From an uncultured Campylobacter sp. (GTDB lineage: Bacteria; Campylobacterota; Campylobacteria; Campylobacterales; Campylobacteraceae), in contig NZ_CALHHT010000393.1 of assembly GCF_938031315.1 (NCBI RefSeq), forward strand, positions 1 to 6,660: a stretch of 6,660 nt of DNA. The letters are read 5' to 3'. This document shows, piece by piece, positions 6,207 through 6,660 of this stretch. The first letter of the stretch is position 1, and the number at the start of each line of letters is the position of its first letter. Made by a program: the position numbers and the translations under genes. Below the pieces are notes generated by a model, which saw only the letters and a program-made list of their open reading frames with translations, was not told the DNA's origin and did not search any database.

Positions 6207-6241
6207 ATGAAATTATTCATATAATTATACGTTAATTTCAT
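6207..6241. repeat. Perfect 9-bp inverted repeat around an AT palindrome
   Basis: ATGAAATTA (6207-6215) and TAATTTCAT (6233-6241) are perfect reverse complements with a 17-base spacer. The spacer holds the 10-bp palindrome TATAATTATA (6220-6229), centred within half a base of the outer repeat. The layout resembles a regulator-binding site more than a hairpin, since the loop is long. No regulator can be named from sequence. Confidence 0.5.
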
Positions 6242-6254
6242 ATTAAATTTTTAC

Positions 6255-6274
6255 TTGAAAATTATAGTTTTCAA
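6255..6274. repeat. Perfect 7-bp inverted repeat, operator-like
   Basis: TTGAAAA (6255-6261) and TTTTCAA (6268-6274) flank a six-base centre. The 20-base dyad lies 13 bases after the previous inverted repeat and overlaps promoter-like sequence on both strands, as a repressor site would. Confidence 0.5.
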
Positions 6275-6282
6275 TATAAAAT
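6255..6282 (+). promoter_or_regulatory. Possible plus-strand promoter in the AT-rich tail
   Basis: TTGAAA (6255-6260, five of six matches to the -35 consensus) is followed after 16 bases by TAAAAT (6277-6282). It would transcribe toward the right edge of the window, where no start codon with a coding frame is visible. The overlap with the 20-base dyad makes regulation plausible, but the evidence is compositional. Confidence 0.25.
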
Positions 6283-6289
6283 ATCTAAA
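6261..6289 (-). promoter_or_regulatory. Possible minus-strand promoter in the AT-rich tail
   Basis: On the minus strand a perfect TATAAT (6266-6261) lies 17 bases after TTTAGA (6289-6284, four of six matches to TTGACA). The -10 falls inside the 6255-6274 dyad. Downstream only a 14-codon frame (6241-6197) without a ribosome binding site follows, so any transcript would be short, untranslated or antisense to hypA. AT-rich DNA yields such matches by chance. Confidence 0.25.
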
Positions 6290-6660
6290 ACTATGGGGAT
6301 TTTGGCGCTTTTCAACACTAATTATCGTATATCGTCTAAAGAACCCAAAAGATTAAATGTAAATTTTCTATCATTAGGTTTTATATTCTGCCTTACTTAT
6401 CGTTCCATTTAGCTTTTAAATTTAAAGTCAATTGTTCTAGATATAGACACATTGTGCGGGATAAAATAAAAATTTCATAATTTAACTAGCGCAAAAGCTA
6501 AATTGCCCTGCTTACTCGCAGATTCCTGATTTGCCCTCTTTTAGAATTTAACCTTTTAGGTAAAATAGATTAATTCCATTCAAATTTTATTTACGCCCTC
6601 CCCTTGTACTGCTCTTAGTAAATTTTTTTTGCGCTCGATGCGAAATTTTAAAATTCTAAA

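Larger units (their letters stand above)
5988..6660. other. AT-rich non-coding tail of the window
   Basis: No supported gene is present in these 673 bases; all frames are broken by stops. Lines I counted by hand between 6121 and 6420 have roughly 17-32% GC, against about 53% in a sample of hypB. The GC-rich patches typical of the other spacers are absent until the last 30 bases, where the common AAATTTT-type words return. The stretch carries two perfect inverted repeats and promoter-like elements (listed separately). No strong terminator is visible after hypA. It may be acquired DNA, a regulatory region for genes beyond the window, or a spacer with a small RNA. Confidence 0.6.

Noticed and set aside
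1..6660. tRNA, rRNA, CRISPR arrays and insertion sequences
   Set aside because: No cloverleaf with a T-loop, no regularly spaced identical repeats, no transposase and no terminal inverted repeats with target duplications were seen.

Overview
This window most likely comes from a Campylobacter or close Campylobacterota relative of the GC-richer oral type (C. gracilis, C. rectus, C. showae or C. curvus would fit). The reasons are the hypB-C-D-E-A gene order, which as I recall is shared with C. jejuni; protein sequences typical of the epsilon group; and dense AAATTTA/TAAATTT words between mid-GC coding regions. The species cannot be fixed from the sequence alone. All six supported genes lie on the + strand.

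Layout: 1-502 is non-coding. It is followed by nikR (503-934), a nickel-responsive ribbon-helix-helix repressor with its full metal site. Positions 935-1693 are a long gap with a possible weak terminator and a doubtful decayed reading frame on the minus strand. Then comes the [NiFe]-hydrogenase maturation cluster: hypB (1694-2521), hypC (2521-2802, overlapping hypB by one base), hypD (2838-3935), hypE (4125-5318, probably starting at TTG) and hypA (5427-5987). The last 673 bases (5988-6660) hold no recognisable gene. They are far more AT-rich than the rest and carry two clean inverted repeats with promoter-like sequences around them.

How the genes work together: HypE makes the cyanide ligand on its C-terminal cysteine and passes it to the HypC-HypD complex, where the Fe(CN)2CO unit is assembled before transfer to the hydrogenase large subunit. 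HypA and HypB then deliver nickel. NikR next door would sense nickel and adjust its uptake or use. The carbamoyltransferase HypF, the large-subunit endoprotease and the hydrogenase structural genes are not in the window and presumably lie elsewhere.

This is a known type of system, not a new one. The most unusual points are a roughly 70-residue acidic, Asn/Thr-rich insertion in HypA, two low-complexity insertions in HypE, traces of 42-45 bp tandem duplication in the HypA insertion and the larger HypE one, a degenerate guanine-specificity motif in HypB, and the AT-rich, dyad-bearing tail of the window.
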